A stretch of DNA of 64,000 nucleotides from Pyrus communis (lineage: Eukaryota > Streptophyta > Magnoliopsida > Rosales > Rosaceae). The position numbers and the translations under genes were made by a program. Below are positions 22,577 to 34,298 of the stretch, one piece after another; positions within the stretch are counted from its first letter, which is position 1; the number at the start of each line of letters is the position of its first letter. Under the pieces are notes generated by a model that saw nothing but the letters and a program-made list of their open reading frames with translations, ran no database searches and was not told where the DNA came from. The stretch is taken from assembly GCF_963583255.1 (NCBI RefSeq), contig NC_084807.1, positions 21,291,572 through 21,355,571 of the forward strand. The letters run 5' to 3'.

Positions 22577-22705
22577 ATATATGATAGTGACATGTATCTT
22601 CCTTCATGATGTATGATAATGAAATGTATCCTCCTTCATGATGTATGATAGTGACATGTATCTTCCTTCTAATATATGATAGTGACAACTGACAAGTATC
22701 TTCAG
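22577..22705. repeat. Minisatellite, ~32-bp unit, 4 copies
   Basis: The unit tatgatagtgacatgtatct, then tccttcatgatg, recurs at about 22579, 22611, 22643 and 22674 with a few substitutions. Confidence 0.85.
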
Positions 22706-22734
22706 TCAAGCTTGAAAACCCAGAATCCACAACG

Positions 22735-22885
22735 TACTGGCTTGTCTGCCCTCTCACCTTCTATTCACTCTCATACATTTTTATTTGTACGGTTACGGTT
22801 AAATCACGTTAATATTTTATATTATTATTATTAATATAAAATTTTAATATTACTTAACTGTGAACGCACAAAATAAAAGGACATA
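22735..22885. mobile_element. MITE remnant related to the element at 37612-37819
   Basis: It shares the words gtctgccctc near the left end and acggttaaatcacgttaata, then ttttatatta, in the core with the 37612-37819 MITE, and has a palindromic AT centre. Boundaries are uncertain. Confidence 0.55.
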
Positions 22886-23242
22886 GGAGTATATGAAAAG
22901 TGAGAGAACAGAAAAGCCGGGTCCATCCACAACACATAGAAGGCACTTACTAATTTAATCAAACATTTAGAAGGTACTATATATATTTGTCCTTTTGGGA
23001 ATATAATATACATTTTATATTCGTTTGAAGATGCATAATATGCAATTATTTTGTAAGCAAATCATAAAATTCAGAAAATTTAAATTTTCCATGGAGGAAG
23101 AATAATATTTTCAAATTATGTAAGAGGATGGAGAGAAATAATATATTTTATTTTATTTTTTCCCAAAAAATAAAAATAAAAACAAAACAAAGAAATAGGG
23201 GTAAAACAGTAATCTCATAACCAAACTCTGAATCGTATAAAG

Positions 23243-23250
23243 TATAAATA
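23243..23250 (+). promoter_or_regulatory. TATA box of the EDR2-like gene
   Basis: TATAAATA lies 361 bases before the start codon. A leader of about 330 bases would begin near 23275; it contains a long T run (about 23450-23468). The assignment is positional. Confidence 0.55.
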
Positions 23251-23610
23251 CCCCAAAGTCAGTTGTTCTCAAACCGGGAGAGGAGAAACAGAGAAGGAAA
23301 TATACAGAAAAGAAAGAAAAAAGTGGCACGAAAGGCAAGCGCAGAGCATTGCTCTGAGAATTCAGCTCTGAAATTTCTGTATTGATTCTCTGATTCCCTT
23401 TGCTGGGATCAGAGGTTCATCTTTCCTGCCCCACTGGGCACATTCCCTTTTTTTTTTTTTTTTTTTTTCGGATTCTACTGGTTCTGGCATTACAAATTTG
23501 ATTAAGGAGGAAACAAAAAAAATTCACGCAATTTTGATAAGCGAAAAGCCGCTTCCGACGAAAAGTGATTTTGGGAAATCAAAAGCGCGCGTCTTGTGAT
23601 TTCTGCTCAA

Positions 23611-26600
23611 ATGGGTATCTCACAGAATGATGGTAAAATGGAAGGTTGGCTTTATATCATCGGCTCCAATCGATTTGGGCTGCAATACTTTCGCAAAAGG
23701 TACTTTATTCTGGAGGATAATTGCCTCAGGAGCTTCAAAGCCAAACCTTCTTCGGACTCGGAGGTACAGTTCTTTTGTTCTTCTTCGTCTCATTGTGCTT
23801 TTTGTTCTTCTCTGGCCTGTCTTTGAAAAGTTCTAAGTTGAAGTGAAAACCATGTTGCAGAATCATTGTTGTCTTTGTTTGTGTTGCTATGACATGTGTT
23901 GCCTATGACATGTGATGATAGTGTATGTGCGGTGAAAATTCGTTGATGTGGAATTCCATGTCCCATTGATTTTTGGTTTTGTGCAGATGTAATATGTGGT
24001 TTGATAATTTGATTTGATGGTTTTGTGCCGATCTGGAATTCATTTTTTTTCCTTACATGCTCGATGACAGTGACATCTTACCTCCGGTGACGCTTTTCAG
24101 CATTCCTTAATTTTGCAATTTCAGCAAGGGTTTTGTTGGTACAAAATCAGTAGAAATGCTCACTGAAAACTTTCCTTGATCAGGAACCAGTTACAAGTGC
24201 GGTAATAGATAGCTGCATTCGGGCTACGGATAATGGAAGGGCAAGCATTCATAGAAAAGTATGGACCTTAGTACCCTATGATTTTCAGAGATTCTGGATA
24301 AATTATTGTTGCAATGTGACAGATACATTTGTTTAACTCAGCATTAAATATCTAATGATTTGGGCAACCTGCAGGGCTTCTTTGTTTTCACGCTCTACAA
24401 TACTTCCAATAACAACGATAGGCTCAAGGTAGGGTGTATTCCAAGTCATACATCATTACTTGGATTTTTCGTTGTATTGATAAGTAATTGAAATTTGAAC
24501 TTTTGATAGTTGGGAGCAAGTAGTTCAGAAGAAGCAGCAAAATGGATTCGTTCGTGGCAGGATGCAGCATTAAAGGTTTCATGCTGCGAAGTCACTCCAT
24601 TGGTATAGTAGTTATATTTTCATGATATGTATAATAAGTTTTATATATTTTCAGGTGTGTCCGAATACAGCACAGGATTTTGTGGCTCGTTCCAAGAGAA
24701 GATGGCCATCTTTGAGGTATATATTGGTTGCACCTTGGACACATTTCATCTCACAGTTACTAACTTATATTCCTGTACAAATTCATTGTAACAATTATAC
24801 ACGCCTGTGCGGTTATAACTTTTTTTCAGGATTGAATATCTCGGTCTTAAAAGCTACAATAAAATCGCTTGAACTATATTCTATCTGCAAACCTGAACTA
24901 TATTCTGTTCTGAATTGATTGAACTACTGTGCATTTTTACATGTCACATAGGTTGTAGGAATCTCCAAGTGTTTTACTTATAAAGAAAGAAAAACAATAT
25001 TAATTGGAGGTAGTAGTGAGTACAATTAACATGTTCTTTTAGATTTGAAGAAGTCGGCTGAACTTTTTTGTATAACTCTGTATCACTTTGCAAATCTACA
25101 GTCACAGTTCTTTTCATACTTTAATTGTTTTGACAGAATGGGTGGTTCCAGGAGGACAGAATGCAAAGACTCCGTTGACCGGACTTTTAGCTCATTGATG
25201 CACACAGAAAGAATGACATCTGATGTTATTGCTCCCTCACCATGGAAAATTTTTGGTTGTCAGAATGGTAAGACTTCATTTTCTTATCTGCATTGCAAGT
25301 GACTGAATGTTTATGTGTGAAAAGTTCATCTCTTCTGCTGCAGGACTACGGTTTTTCAAAGAAGCAAAAGATTGGAATTCCTGTGGAAGGGTGAGCTTCT
25401 CTTTTGATATACAAATTCTTGATTTTTGTACTTTTTTGTCTACTTTTCTTACCTCAATGACGTCCATAACTTCAGCACTGGGATGATCATCCGGCTATAA
25501 TGGCAGTAGGAGTAGTTGATGGAACTTCGGAGGCCATTTTCCGGACTCTTTTATCTCTTGGCCCCTCAAGATCAGAGTAAGATCACTGACATGTATTTCA
25601 ACATTTTTATACAGTGGAGTTTCTGATGACATTGTATTGGTTTATATAATTATATAAATAAAAATATGCTGTTATTCAAACCAAGTGTCTTGCAGATGGG
25701 ATTTCTGTTACTACCGGGGTAGCGTGGTTGAGAGCCTTGATGGTCATACAGATATTATTCACCAGCAGTTATACATTGATTGGCTACCTTGGTTAGATTT
25801 CAAACCGTGTTAAAGAGAGTTATATAAAATATATATGCTGTTATATGACACATCATGGTTTACAGGGGGATGAAACGAAGAGATCTACTGATGCGTCGCT
25901 ATTGGAGAAGGGAGGATGATGGAACATATGGTAATGAAATTCTTCAAAAATCTAAACCATAACATGAAGCTATGGAGCCACTTTATAGCTGCCCCTGACC
26001 TTCTGTATCTGGTTTTGTCACAGTAATCCTCTACCATTCTGCGTCTCACAAGAAATGTCCACCAAAAAGAGGCTATGTCCGTGCTTGCCTTAAAAGTAAT
26101 GTATGCTTTGAGCTAGAGATACTTATTGACTTACATATATGGCTTGATATTTGCAAAATGCTCTTCTGTTTTCCGTATCATGAACTATTTTCAACTGCTA
26201 AATAAATGTCAACACAGCATACATGATTGTTCTTCTTTTCTTCCTTCCTTTATTCCATTCATCTGCAACTCAATTGTTCTTTTTTAGGTTTACTTTTCAT
26301 CCTAGATAACTTCTATATGAATATTATTTCTGTAAAAATGCAGGTGGAGGATATGTTATAACTCCTGTGAACGAAGGGAAACAATCACTTGTGAGACACA
26401 TGCTTGCTATTGATTGGAAATTCTGGAAATCATATCTAAATCCGTCATCAGCAAGATGCATTACCATCCGTATGCTTGAGATAGTTGCTGGTACCCTTCC
26501 ATTCTTTGTTTAGGATTGCATTTTTTGTTCCCTCTCCATTTTCAGGTTCTTGTCGATGCAAACCTTCATTGTTTCCATAATTCGCAGCATTAAGAGAGCT

Positions 26601-28072
26601 GTTCAGAGCAAAAGCTGGAACTAGCTCCCCTGAATTCTCATCCGGAGACATGTCAGGAGAGATCAGATTATCTCAAAGTGGACAGCAGAATATCAGGACC
26701 GAGGTTCAGCACCCTGGAGAAGTCAAAGAGATGGAGGAGGGTGTTCTCATGGAAGATGAGGTGGAAAAACCAGAAGGTCGCACAAGTTTGAAGGGGCTGC
26801 ACGATGCTGCAGACGAGTTCTTTGATGTTCCAGAACCAACAGAGTATGACCAGTTCGAGAACGAGTGGCCTTCAGATATGAGCATGGAACAGAACCCCAC
26901 GGTAACTTCACTGATCACCAAGACTATCTCTTAGATATCCAAATTTTCGGCCTCAATATTCGCTTCCAATTGCTCCTGTCAAGTTTTATATTCTGTCATG
27001 CACACTGTTGCAATACAATCTATTATCTTCTGACCATGTGTGTCAACACTGGATCTGCAGAGTATACAACATCCCAAATTGTCATCAGCTGCCGTTCTCG
27101 TGAAGAGATTGCATGAACTTAGAGGTCAGTTTGTTTCATCAGCATAAGTTGCTCTGGATGGATGGGGATGTCTAGTGTATTCGGTTGTATTTTGATTATT
27201 TTGGCCTAAAATTTCTTAACACTGCAGTTCAAAAGAAGGGTTGTATGGACTTACAAGAGGTGTCCAAGGAAAATAATGTATGCCCTTATGGGGAAACCCT
27301 TCAAAAGGATCCAAGTTGTGCTCTACCTTGCAGCTGGGGATCAGCCGATCCTTCTTCATTTTTGATACGCGGGCCAAATTATTTACAACATCGTCAGAAG
27401 GTAACTATTTATTTTTTCAGTTAGGCTATGTTTTAGAAGCCAAAGAATCTGAAATACAACAAGATTCCTTGAAAGTTCTAGATTATGTGTAGTAATTTTG
27501 ACTTGCATAGAACCTGTTGTAAATTGTAATTCAATTACTACACACCAACCAAATTTGATGAAGCATAATTTGACTGCAAACCTGATCTACTCTGTTAGAT
27601 GGGGTAAATAATATATAAGAGTTGATTAAGATGGTCTTATTGAACGATGCGTTGAGCATCTTACCATTAAGAGGTTAAGGAAATGCAGATATGAAGAAGA
27701 AACTCAGATTATGTACCATGTGATGCTTGATTTTCCAAGTAGAAGTGAACTTTTTCAAAAACACATGATGTGGTTCGAACGAGTGTTAGTATTGTGGTCA
27801 ATCTTCAATTGCAAAAGGATGGTGGAAAAAGTTTTAGGCACCTCTGTAAAAGGTAAGATATACACGTAGCTCTGCTGGCCGGAACAATATCATAGTTTCC
27901 TCTCAACTGAGAAAATTTGGAAGAGAGTAATCATGCAAAGACTCCGCTGGAATTGGAAAACAAGAATTTCTGAGAAGTTGGTTAAAAGTTGGTTAAGTTT
28001 ATTACAGGACAGTTTATTAGGGAAGTAGAAGTGACCATTCTGATCGATGTATTAAGAGGAAGGAGGGGGGAA

Positions 28073-28104
<32 letters not shown>

Positions 28105-30365
28105 GGGAGATGGGCACGAGGTGTGAGGTTTGAGGCGAAACCTCACGGAACCTAAAATTTTAATACATATTAATATATAATTATATTTATAACAATATAA
28201 TACTTTGTAAAAACAAATTTAACTATAACTAAATCAAAGATAATATCATCTTCTTTATTACTAGGTCTAGTTGTACTTGGAAACTATGTCATATAGTCTC
28301 AAAATGTTATAATTATTTATTTTATTGTAAGGAATTATAGAGAACTTCAAGGAAAATAAGGATGAATGATCACAATTATAGGAAAATTTCAAGCAAAATA
28401 AAGGTTAAATGTTGCAATTATAAGTAATTTAAAAGGAAATAAAGGCCGAGTAAAGCAGTTATAGGGTATTTAAAATGATATAAAACAATAATTATGGGAA
28501 TTTAAAGGAAAATAAAGGGTTGAGTGGAGTATTAATAGGGTATTTAAATGAAATAAATGGGGTGGAGTATTTATAGGGTATTTAAAATGAAATAAAGACT
28601 AAGTGGAGCAATTATTATGGAAATTTATGGGATTTGGAGAGAGAAGGTATCTCCTTCTTCGGTGAAATTAAAACGGCAGAATACATTTCAGAGAGCCTGG
28701 ATTTTGAAGTAAAAAACGCCCAGATGAACGCCTCAGACGCCCTGAGGCGCGCCTCTACCGCCTAGACGCGCTCTGCTGAAGCCCTCCGCCCACTCCCTCA
28801 AAACAAAGGCGGGAACACTGACGCCCAGCCTTAGAGGCGGCCTAGGCGAGCCTTTTAAAACAATGATTCTGATGTAAAAAGTAAATGAAAGGCATGCACA
28901 TTCTTGCTAGTTCATGCCTTGATCTTGATAATTAAGTGAACGCAGATTCCCCGGATGGAGTTAATAGCAAAACAGATACAGAATACGATTTGCATAACCT
29001 ACTCCAAATAGATGGGATAAATCAGTGGTAATGTCATATACTGATTTTGCTGGTGCTGATGCTCTAGTTAGGACATGTCTTGAAATATTGTTTTCGGATC
29101 CTTTTCTTTCAAAGATCAAAGAGCCAATTTATCTATTCCGAAAGTGAACTTGGTGTTAGCTTTCTTTAATTTATGAACTGAGTAATTTTTCTTTGTGACA
29201 GATCAAGGCAAAAAGCACCTTGATGCAACTGGTTGGTGTAGATTGGCTAAGATCTGACAAGCGAGAAGATCATATTAGCAGCCGTTATGGTAGTATTGTT
29301 CAGGTCCGATCCATCAATTCTTCTAGTACCTTTTATTTTTTATACATGAACTTTTCGGCAACCTGATTCCACATACCTGCATATAAAGTACTAATTATAC
29401 AAGCTATTGGATGGATGCATGCAGAAATATGCAGAACGAGGTGGATCAGAGTTTTTCTTTATTGTTAATATACAAGTAAGTTTTGATTCGAGTTTCATAA
29501 AGTAATAGCACTGCAATCATCATCAAGTAGGAGATAACTCAATACACATTTTGATAAATCAGATACCCGGAACAACCATGCATACCTTGGCGTTTTATTA
29601 CATGATGAAAACTCCTCTGGAGGAAACTCCTTCGCTACATGACTTTGTCAATGGAGATGATTCCTATAGGAACTCGAGATTTAAGCTAATACCATACATT
29701 TCTAAGGTCAGTACCTCAAGAACATTATATTCGTATAACACGTATATCTTTCATATTCAACTGTTTAACCATACATTTCTAAGGTCAGTACCTCAAGAAC
29801 ATATATTCGTATAACACTTATATTTTTCATATTTAACCGTTTACTTTGGTCTATTTGTTTTCTTAGGGATCATGGATAGTCAAGCAGAGTGTAGGGAAGA
29901 AAGCCTGCTTGGTAGGGCAACGGCTCGAAGTGCATTATTTCCGTGGGATGAACTATCTTGAGGTAAGTTACCACTTTACCAAACCCTTTATCGTGTTAAG
30001 TGACAGTTGAATATGCTAATGACATTTCAGATTAAGGCCGAATCATGGCATTTTATCTAATTCTAACTTATGAGATTTCTGATACCAGCTTGAGATCAAT
30101 GTCGGGTCTTCAACAGTGGCAAGGGGGGTGGCAAGTCTTGTTCTAGGCTACCTCAACAATTTGGTCATAGAAATGGCATTTCTGATAGAGGTAAACGACG
30201 TTCTCAAAATTTCACTGTACCTTGTGATACAAGCTACCGTGAGTGATTCCTAAGTAAGAAAAAATTTTGCAGGCCAACACTGAAGAAGAACTGCCGGAAG
30301 TACTTCTTGGAACATGTAGACTTAACCAACTGGATGCATCGAAATCAGTTCTTGTAAAACCGTGA
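23611..30365 (+). CDS. PH-START-DUF1336 (EDR2-like) lipid-binding protein, 21 exons, 735 aa
   Basis: Exons with GT-AG junctions: 23611-23763, 24184-24258, 24375-24428, 24510-24575, 24655-24716, 25137-25267, ~25344-25390, 25476-25576, 25696-25791, 25866-25930, 26024-26095, 26344-26490, 26588-26901, 27061-27124, 27228-27400, 29202-29303, 29425-29475, 29563-29706, 29867-29962, 30089-30190, 30273-30365. They join in frame to 735 codons plus TGA. The product has an N-terminal PH domain (about residues 9-116, MEGWLYIIG...WIRSWQDA), a START lipid-binding domain (about 178-365, SPWKIFGCQNG...), an acidic linker (about 370-475) and a C-terminal DUF1336/EDR2_C domain (about 514-730, LVGVDWLRSDKR, GMNYLEL). 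This architecture and length match the EDR2 family; Arabidopsis EDR2 binds phosphoinositide and restrains defence-linked cell death. This copy looks closer to the uncharacterised locus At3g54800 (from memory). Intron 15 is 1.8 kb and holds repeats. Confidence 0.93.
28027..28141. other. Poly-G segment in intron 15 (31 consecutive G at 28073-28103)
   Basis: The segment is present in unit 1 and absent from unit 2, where 'gggaagtaa' joins directly to 'gcctcacggaacc'. The G run is preceded by further G-rich words. Confidence 0.9.
28690..28868. mobile_element. GC-rich repeat of the 'GCCTAGGCG' type in intron 15
   Basis: A GC-rich island in AT-rich intron DNA, with gccctgaggcgcgcctc and ggcctaggcgagcc. 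It ends ccttttaaaacaatg, whose reverse complement (cattgttttaaaagg) resembles the ends of the element at 51639-52098. The unit 2 copy is at about 41215-41390. Confidence 0.5.
29692..29844 (+). repeat. 77-bp tandem duplication spanning the exon 18 splice donor
   Basis: The unit begins accatacatttctaaggtca and covers the last 15 bases of exon 18, the GT donor at 29707 and the following intron. A second copy starts at 29769 and presents an identical donor at 29784. Unit 2 of the segmental duplication has the same arrangement near 42218-42370. Confidence 0.9.
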
Positions 30366-32242
30366 TTTTCTTCACCCAGAAAATCTACATAAATCAAATC
30401 CTTACGAGGAAGGTGGCCAAAATATGAACTCCCAGCAAGTAAAAAAAAATGGAAAAAAAATTATGTAAAAAGAGAGGTGCACCATGTTCTTGAAATGATA
30501 TAATTTTTTAGGACTAGTCGTGTGGAGCTTGATCCGTTGTGGTGTGATTGAATTGTTATCCAACTCAAAAAAAGAAAATCCAGCCCATCACAGAAGGCAA
30601 ATTGTAGTTTTTTTTCGATAGAATGGGTTTTGTAGATGTGTATTTATTAGCGTTTACTCCTAAATTCGAAGGTTCTGTATTTGAATCTCACCATCACAGT
30701 TATAGCTCAAAACATGTTACTATTTCCATTGCTGCGTCCATACAGTCTATTCGAAGTCTGTTATCTGTAAAAGTTACTCATCAAAAACACAAGGGAAAAT
30801 TTATGCTCACATATCAAATAGTGTATTCTTTGCAAGGAGGATGGCTCCTTACAGAAATGCCATTTCTTAATTTGTATGCAAGCGCCAACTTCTCGAACTT
30901 CCTTGGAACCCTATCATGTTTAAATTTTCCTGCTCACCGTTGTATTTTCATAAAATATCACGTAACTAAAAATTAGTTGGTTTGGTCATTAGATTCAATT
31001 GTAAGTAAGAAATTTTATGTTCGACTCTTATGAATGACAAGCTCGATACTTAGTTATGGATGTCTTATTGCATGGCTTAGTATGAATCGTCGTTCGCTAA
31101 TATGGTGGTATAGAAATAGAAATAAAAAAAAAGTGTTGGTTCTTGGGTGCGTGCCAAAATGCATAAAACATGAGGATGGTTAGCTCAAATATGTTGAATA
31201 TGTAGCAGCTAGAAAATTGGGCCAAGTTTGCAAAGGCTTTAACCTGGCTTGGGTTTGTAACAAGTAATCTTAAGTGATTAGCGTAGTATTAGATTAGGGA
31301 TGATAATTTATAATACGAAACGAATCAAAGCTAACACGAAATTAGCAAGTTTGTGTCAACACTTTACACAAGCTCGTACACTCAAAAATTTGATTAACTT
31401 AAACCATGGCTTTGATGAGGTCATTCATGCTCATCTCCTCTTGTACGATATTTTCTTATAAATAAATACCATACTATTTTTCTCAAAAAAATGATGACAA
31501 AGTCGAGTTAGTGTCAAACACAAATCAACTGACATACAATATGTTTAGCTAGAATTCATATAAACTCAAAATTACAATGTATTAACCTAACCAACAAGGT
31601 CATACGGAGTTACAATTTAGTATCAGACTCAATACTTATATATCGTCCTCTCATCCTAGACGCTGCATGCACGAACTAGTAGTAGGGTTTCCAAGGACCT
31701 GTCACTTCATACCAAACGCAACTTCAAAATTTTCCACAAAATATTTTAATCAATCATGCAACCAATCTCGGCAATGATCAAACCCAGGTCAAGTTAGCAC
31801 AACCCTTGAAAAATACATTCTCTCTACAACATTATGTATAGAATTCCCGACATATTATCTGAGTCCCTACAATCAAAACATAACGAGAAATCCAAAGAAA
31901 CGCTTCTGAAAATTCAAATATATAGTACAAATTACAATTGTGGTTGGAATTTAATGGCATGTCTTAAGACTCATTTAGAAGTGTTTTTGAAATGATTAAA
32001 ACCGTTTTCAATGAGAATATTTTTGGGTTCTAAAATCACTTAAATGTTTCCTACGAGAAACATTAGTATGTACTTTTTGCATGAAGCTCTTCAAATGCTT
32101 TTCTAAGATTCATTTGCATTTTTATTAATAATTGGTTTTCAAAACACTTTCAGCCGTTTTAAAAACACTTACAAACAATTCATTCACACGCTACTGTTAC
32201 TTACATGGTTATCAAATCAAATAATAACAACAATAATACGAA
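30366..32242. other. 3' flank of the EDR2-like gene and intergenic DNA
   Basis: The first few hundred bases are the likely 3' untranslated region and terminator. Beyond this is AT-rich repeat DNA without a supported gene. The counterpart in unit 2 starts at 42892 and has an extra segment of about 108 bp near 43153-43264. Confidence 0.55.
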
Positions 32243-32353
32243 GGAAATTGTTATTAGCACTCCAAATTTTTCATTCTACACTCCAAACTTTCTATATTTA
32301 GAAAGAAAAATACATTTATGAGGAGTGTAGAATGAAATTTTTAGAGTCTTCCC
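32243..32353. mobile_element. Small MITE with 9-bp target duplication (unit 1 copy)
   Basis: Fold-back element flanked by taatacgaa (32234-32242) and taagacgaa (32354-32362). The arms contain cattctacactcc and its inverse ggagtgtagaatg. It is shared with unit 2 (44874-44994), so it predates the duplication. Confidence 0.75.
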
Positions 32354-32699
32354 TAAGACGAATAAGCCAAAATACAAAGTATAAACTAAAATAAAAAAAT
32401 GACAATAAAAAAAAATTTAATTATTTTTTAAAGGAATTGAGTTGCGTATTTCTGAGGACTAGCTTACTGTTAATATAACAAGTCCAATTTGAATTTTAAG
32501 TGACTAAACAAAAAAACGAACTAACTGCGCACAAGCGGGCTTTTTTCGATTTTTTTTAACACCGTTCACATATTCGTTGTTCAAATGCCCACCTCTTAAA
32601 GAAATTTTATTTTAGAAAGGTTGACACTGTGACAACTACTAACAAACAACTAATTTACTATTTAAAATACATAACAATTATTTATTCATGAGTAATGCC
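32354..32699. other. Intergenic; site of the 2.4-kb length difference between units
   Basis: At about 32428-32434 the sequence ttttttaaagg joins two stretches that in unit 2 are separated by 45080-47466. No gene seen. Confidence 0.6.
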
Positions 32700-32702
32700 A
32701 GA

Positions 32703-32951
32703 ACAATACATTTTTATTTTTCACACACGTCTTTCAATTTTTTTAACTGTCGAACAAATAAATTAAAGAAAATCAATGAACAAAAATTATCAAAAGTGTG
32801 TGAATAGCACTACTGTACATTTTAAAACAATATATTTTTATTTTTTACACAAGCCTCTCAATTTTTTTTAACTGTCGAACAAATAAATTAAAAAAAAATC
32901 AATGAACAAAAATGATAAAAAAATGTATGAATAGTACTGCCGTACATTTTA
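32703..32951. repeat. Tandem repeat, ~125-bp unit, 2 copies (unit 1)
   Basis: Copies begin acaatacatttttattttt (32703) and acaatatatttttattttt (32828). Each ends with gtgaatagcac/gtatgaatagtac, then tgtacatttta or cgtacatttta. The homologous pair lies at 47737-47985. Confidence 0.85.
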
Positions 32952-32959
32952 ACTTAAGA

Positions 32960-33175
32960 TAGTTCCTCTCCACGGAGTAGGATTCCCTTCCTTCTTCTTT
33001 TTTTCTCCCCTTCCCTTCCCTCCTAATTGAACGATCACGGTTAAACCACGTCAGTATCTTATATTAATTTTTTTATAACAAAAGAAAGACAAAATAAAAT
33101 AATATGAAAGGAGAGGATGAAAAAAAAAAAGAGATAAGAGAATCCTAGTTCTCTCTCCACATTCCCCCTTGTACG
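32960..33175. mobile_element. MITE related to the 37612-37819 family (unit 1 copy)
   Basis: The core words cggttaaaccacgtcagtat, then cttatatta, match the 37612-37819 core. The ends hold inverted gagtaggattcc and agaatcctag. The counterpart in unit 2 is about 48000-48195. Confidence 0.55.
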
Positions 33176-33409
33176 AAGACTTCACTAGCCCAATATACAA
33201 AAAACAAAAAGTGATGTCCCTTTTATGTATGTAAGTCACGTGACGAACAAATAGCTTAACATATGGTCCCCCACTCCCACCAATCAATGCATTTGCTATG
33301 GGCACTTACGAGACAATAGATTTTTCAATGTGATCGGAATACGGAATAGTACATCATGTGTTACTATACAAATAGTGATATGTGTGTTAATAACTTAATA
33401 ATTTAAAAA

Positions 33410-33860
33410 ATATAATTTCCTACCATTTATATAAAAATACATGACGTACCACCCGTGTTCCGGTCAGCAATGACAAATTTCTCCCACGGCACCACCCTAC
33501 AGCGAACCACACCCAATCCCTCGCCCTCAACCCCATCGGTTTTCCTGTACTTTCAGCACAAATCCCAACAAGTTCCACGTCATCTGTGTGTAACGTACAA
33601 CGACAACCAACGAAAAAGTAAGCACATTTTACCATCCAAATATGTGTCAGAGTCAAAATATCCAACCGGAAAATATATAAATAGAATGTAACCAAGAATG
33701 GAGCTGGCGTGTCGGTGCCGACAGCAGGTTTGAAGTTTGAGTAGGGAGAGTAACCGGGAGTGAGAGGTGAACAGGTCTAACAAATTTTGTGTCTTACCCG
33801 TTACGAAAGGTTTTGATAGGCCCCAATACCGATACATGGGGATCCTAAATCGTCGGTGAG
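33410..33860 (+). promoter_or_regulatory. Promoter-like block with TATA motif, conserved in both duplication units
   Basis: A GC-richer block holds an atatataaatag motif at about 33675 followed by about 180 bases ending tcg/gtgagt, which resembles a first exon with a splice donor. Unit 2 (48450-48905) preserves TATA motif and donor (ggtaagt). No downstream coding exon was found, so this may be an orphan promoter or a non-coding transcript start. Low confidence. Confidence 0.25.
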
Positions 33861-34298
33861 TTTATTTTTGACTCTCGTGATAGACTATGTATCTCTAACG
33901 GTTTTCTGTTGTTTTTCTTACTAAATGTACGATTATGTATGTCAAGGGTTTAAAATATCTATAAAATTATCAATTTTCAACGAGGTATTTGAAAAATTAA
34001 AGATCGATTAAAGAAAGTGATTCACTATTAAAGATCGATTAAAATTAAAGAAAGTGAAATGAAAACTTCACCTTTTATTGGTGAGATATAAAAAAATTAA
34101 TTAATATTGATGACATGTAGTGAGTCACTATAAAAAATTTGATAAAACTCATTACAAATTTCAAACTTTTGAATTATACCATCTATTGCAAATTTTCATA
34201 ATTTTCGTCAAAGACAACCGATATCAATATCGATATTTCCATAAATTTGCATATCGATATTCCAACTATATTAATAGTTTAAACATTGTGTGTGTTTT

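Noticed and set aside
24622..24918. 98-codon ORF across exon 5 and its intron
   Set aside because: Exon 5 ends at 24716 with a GT donor; the rest is intron read-through.
30623..30976. 117-codon ORF downstream of the EDR2-like gene
   Set aside because: No recognisable family, and the frame is not intact in the unit 2 copy.
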